DNA of 64,000 nt. Source: SB11 sp965249955 (GTDB taxonomy: Bacteria; Bacteroidota; Bacteroidia; UBA8524). Under the pieces are notes generated by a model. It searched no databases and had not been told where the DNA came from. It saw only the letters and a list, made by a program, of their open reading frames with translations. The position numbers were made by a program, and so were the translations under genes. The stretch lies in assembly GCA_965249955.1 (NCBI GenBank), contig OZ252261.1:2108001-2172000 (forward strand), given 5' to 3'. Shown piece after piece: positions 63,265 through 64,000 of this stretch. Within the stretch, counting starts at the first letter, position 1. Every line of letters starts with the position of its first letter.

Positions 63265-63696
63265 ATGGAATTAACTACCCCCGCACTTTTGTTTAGCACC
63301 ATTTCGTTATTGATGTTGGCCTATACCAACAGGTTTTTGGCCATTGCCAAACTTATCCGCGATTTGCACGATAAGTACCTTAATACCCATAGCCAGCACA
63401 TACTTAGCCAAATAAAAAACTTACGCTTGCGCCTAAACCTAATACGTAATATGCAATTGCTTGGCGTACTAAGTTTGTTACTTAGTGTTGTATGTATGAT
63501 TGTGCTTTTTTCGCAAAATGAATATTGGGCAAAAATTTTGTTTGGGGCAAGTATGGCCATGATGGTAGTATCGCTAGCCCTTAGCGTGTGGGAGATAACC
63601 ATATCGGCACAAGCCCTTAAAATAGAGTTACAGGATATTGAGGAGAAAAGCAGTTCTTTTCTTGAGAAAATCTTTAAGAAAGAAGAAAAAAGTTAA
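63265..63696 (+). CDS. DUF2721 family membrane protein
   Basis: From ATG 63265 the product is 143 residues; a TTG at 63232 would add 11 residues that do not fit. The N-terminus (ELTTPALLFSTISLLMLAYTN) and the IAKLIRDLH segment match DUF2721. Three membrane helices are predicted: about 5-21, 70-90 and 95-115. A short charged tail follows. No function is known. It ends 67 bp before the Ppx/GppA gene. Confidence 0.8.
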   Translation: MELTTPALLFSTISLLMLAYTNRFLAIAKLIRDLHDKYLNTHSQHILSQIKNLRLRLNLIRNMQLLGVLSLLLSVVCMIVLFSQNEYWAKILFGASMAMMVVSLALSVWEITISAQALKIELQDIEEKSSSFLEKIFKKEEKS

Positions 63697-63763
63697 GCAA
63701 TACCAAAGCCATTAATTGCGCCATACCGGTGCGCTATTTTTTGTCAACAAGTGTGGAAATAAA

Positions 63764-64000
63764 ATGCGGGATAAACCTGCTCTGTACCGCTACTTTAGCA
63801 GTGTGAAGTTTGCCGCCGTTGATATAGGTTCTAATGCCATAAGGCTTCTTATCAGTAGGGTTATGCCCACTGAAAACTTAGATATACAATTTAAGAAGGT
63901 AGAGTTTATACGTATTCCTTTACGTTTGGGCGACGATGTTTTTAGTACAGGAAAAATAAGCAAAGAAAAGCAAGCTCTTTTTTTAATGACCATGAATGCC
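63764..64000 (+). CDS. Exopolyphosphatase/guanosine pentaphosphatase (Ppx/GppA) family, 3' partial
   Basis: An open frame runs from ATG 63764 to the window edge: 79 codons with no stop. The segment KFAAVDIGSNAIRLLISRV is the nucleotide-binding start of the Ppx/GppA (ASKHA) fold; the phosphate 1 loop is DIGSNA. It degrades polyphosphate or pppGpp in the stringent response. A GTG at 63800 (before KFAAVDIG) is a possible shorter start. The rest lies beyond the window. Confidence 0.85.
   Translation, partial: MRDKPALYRYFSSVKFAAVDIGSNAIRLLISRVMPTENLDIQFKKVEFIRIPLRLGDDVFSTGKISKEKQALFLMTMNA

Noticed and set aside
63697..63763. Terminator after the DUF2721 gene
   Set aside because: GCGC..GCGC forms only four pairs around a mismatched loop before a T run, too weak to call.

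Overview
The window looks like a chromosomal segment of a member of the Bacteroidota. Several independent signs agree. Five large extracellular proteins end in type IX secretion system (T9SS) sorting domains, one of type B (gliding-motility CHU_C type) and four of type A. A PorP/SprF-family protein follows the type B protein. There are TonB-dependent receptor, LytTR, 7TMR-DISM kinase and LysM-porin genes, and candidate promoters match the Bacteroidota pattern TTG-N(17-23)-TAnnTTTG. The DNA is moderately AT-rich. No IS element, prophage, CRISPR array, rRNA operon or plasmid function is visible, and the species cannot be told from the sequence.

Layout. 1-13167: the 3' part of a giant PKD/Ig-repeat surface protein (open at the left edge, at least 4023 residues visible), followed after 13 bp by its PorP/SprF-like partner. 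13211-14420: MarC membrane protein and a 2-oxoglutarate/Fe(II) oxygenase, convergent. 14760-23116: a 2101-aa mosaic surface protein (beta-helix, PKD, CUB, GEVED, DUF5011-like, type A sorting), an L,D-transpeptidase-like lipoprotein and a small type A cargo protein. 23233-26532: tRNA-Phe with its own promoter and terminator, then a two-gene Fe-S redox pair (membrane 4Fe-4S protein plus CCG-domain HdrB-like protein) and a lipoprotein. 26694-30336, minus strand: LysM-porin fusion, acyltransferase, PaaG-like crotonase. 30548-38503: unknown lipoprotein, PAP2-like membrane protein, rpoN, asnS with a coiled-coil insertion, two tandem four-cysteine secreted paralogues and a TonB-dependent receptor. 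38734-44306: sucA and era (convergent on a perfect hairpin), initiator tRNA-Met and an unknown helical protein. 44455-56762: Tat-type exported pirin, LytTR response regulator, a 2396-aa type A surface protein and a 7TMR-DISM hybrid histidine kinase. 56763-57310: a gene-free stretch with a candidate small RNA. 57311-64000: Asp-box/beta-propeller type A protein, tRNA-Arg(CCG), DUF2200, DUF3820 plus a coupled helical protein, DoxX-like membrane protein, small membrane proteins (one DUF2721) and the 5' end of a Ppx/GppA phosphatase gene.

How it fits together. By summed coordinates the five T9SS cargo genes take up about 45% of the window, so this is an accessory cell-surface region interleaved with housekeeping islands (rpoN, asnS, sucA, era, tRNAs). 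The most interesting parts are: the giant repeat protein, built from a 607-608-residue super-repeat with a near-exact 1821-1824 bp period and paired cysteines in most PKD modules; the LytTR - giant adhesin - hybrid kinase locus, with a 10-bp direct repeat at 21-bp spacing between regulator and adhesin; an orphan promoter/terminator pair (57095-57275) that could encode a short RNA; the LysM-porin fusion; and the TonB receptor followed by two small cysteine-patterned secreted paralogues.
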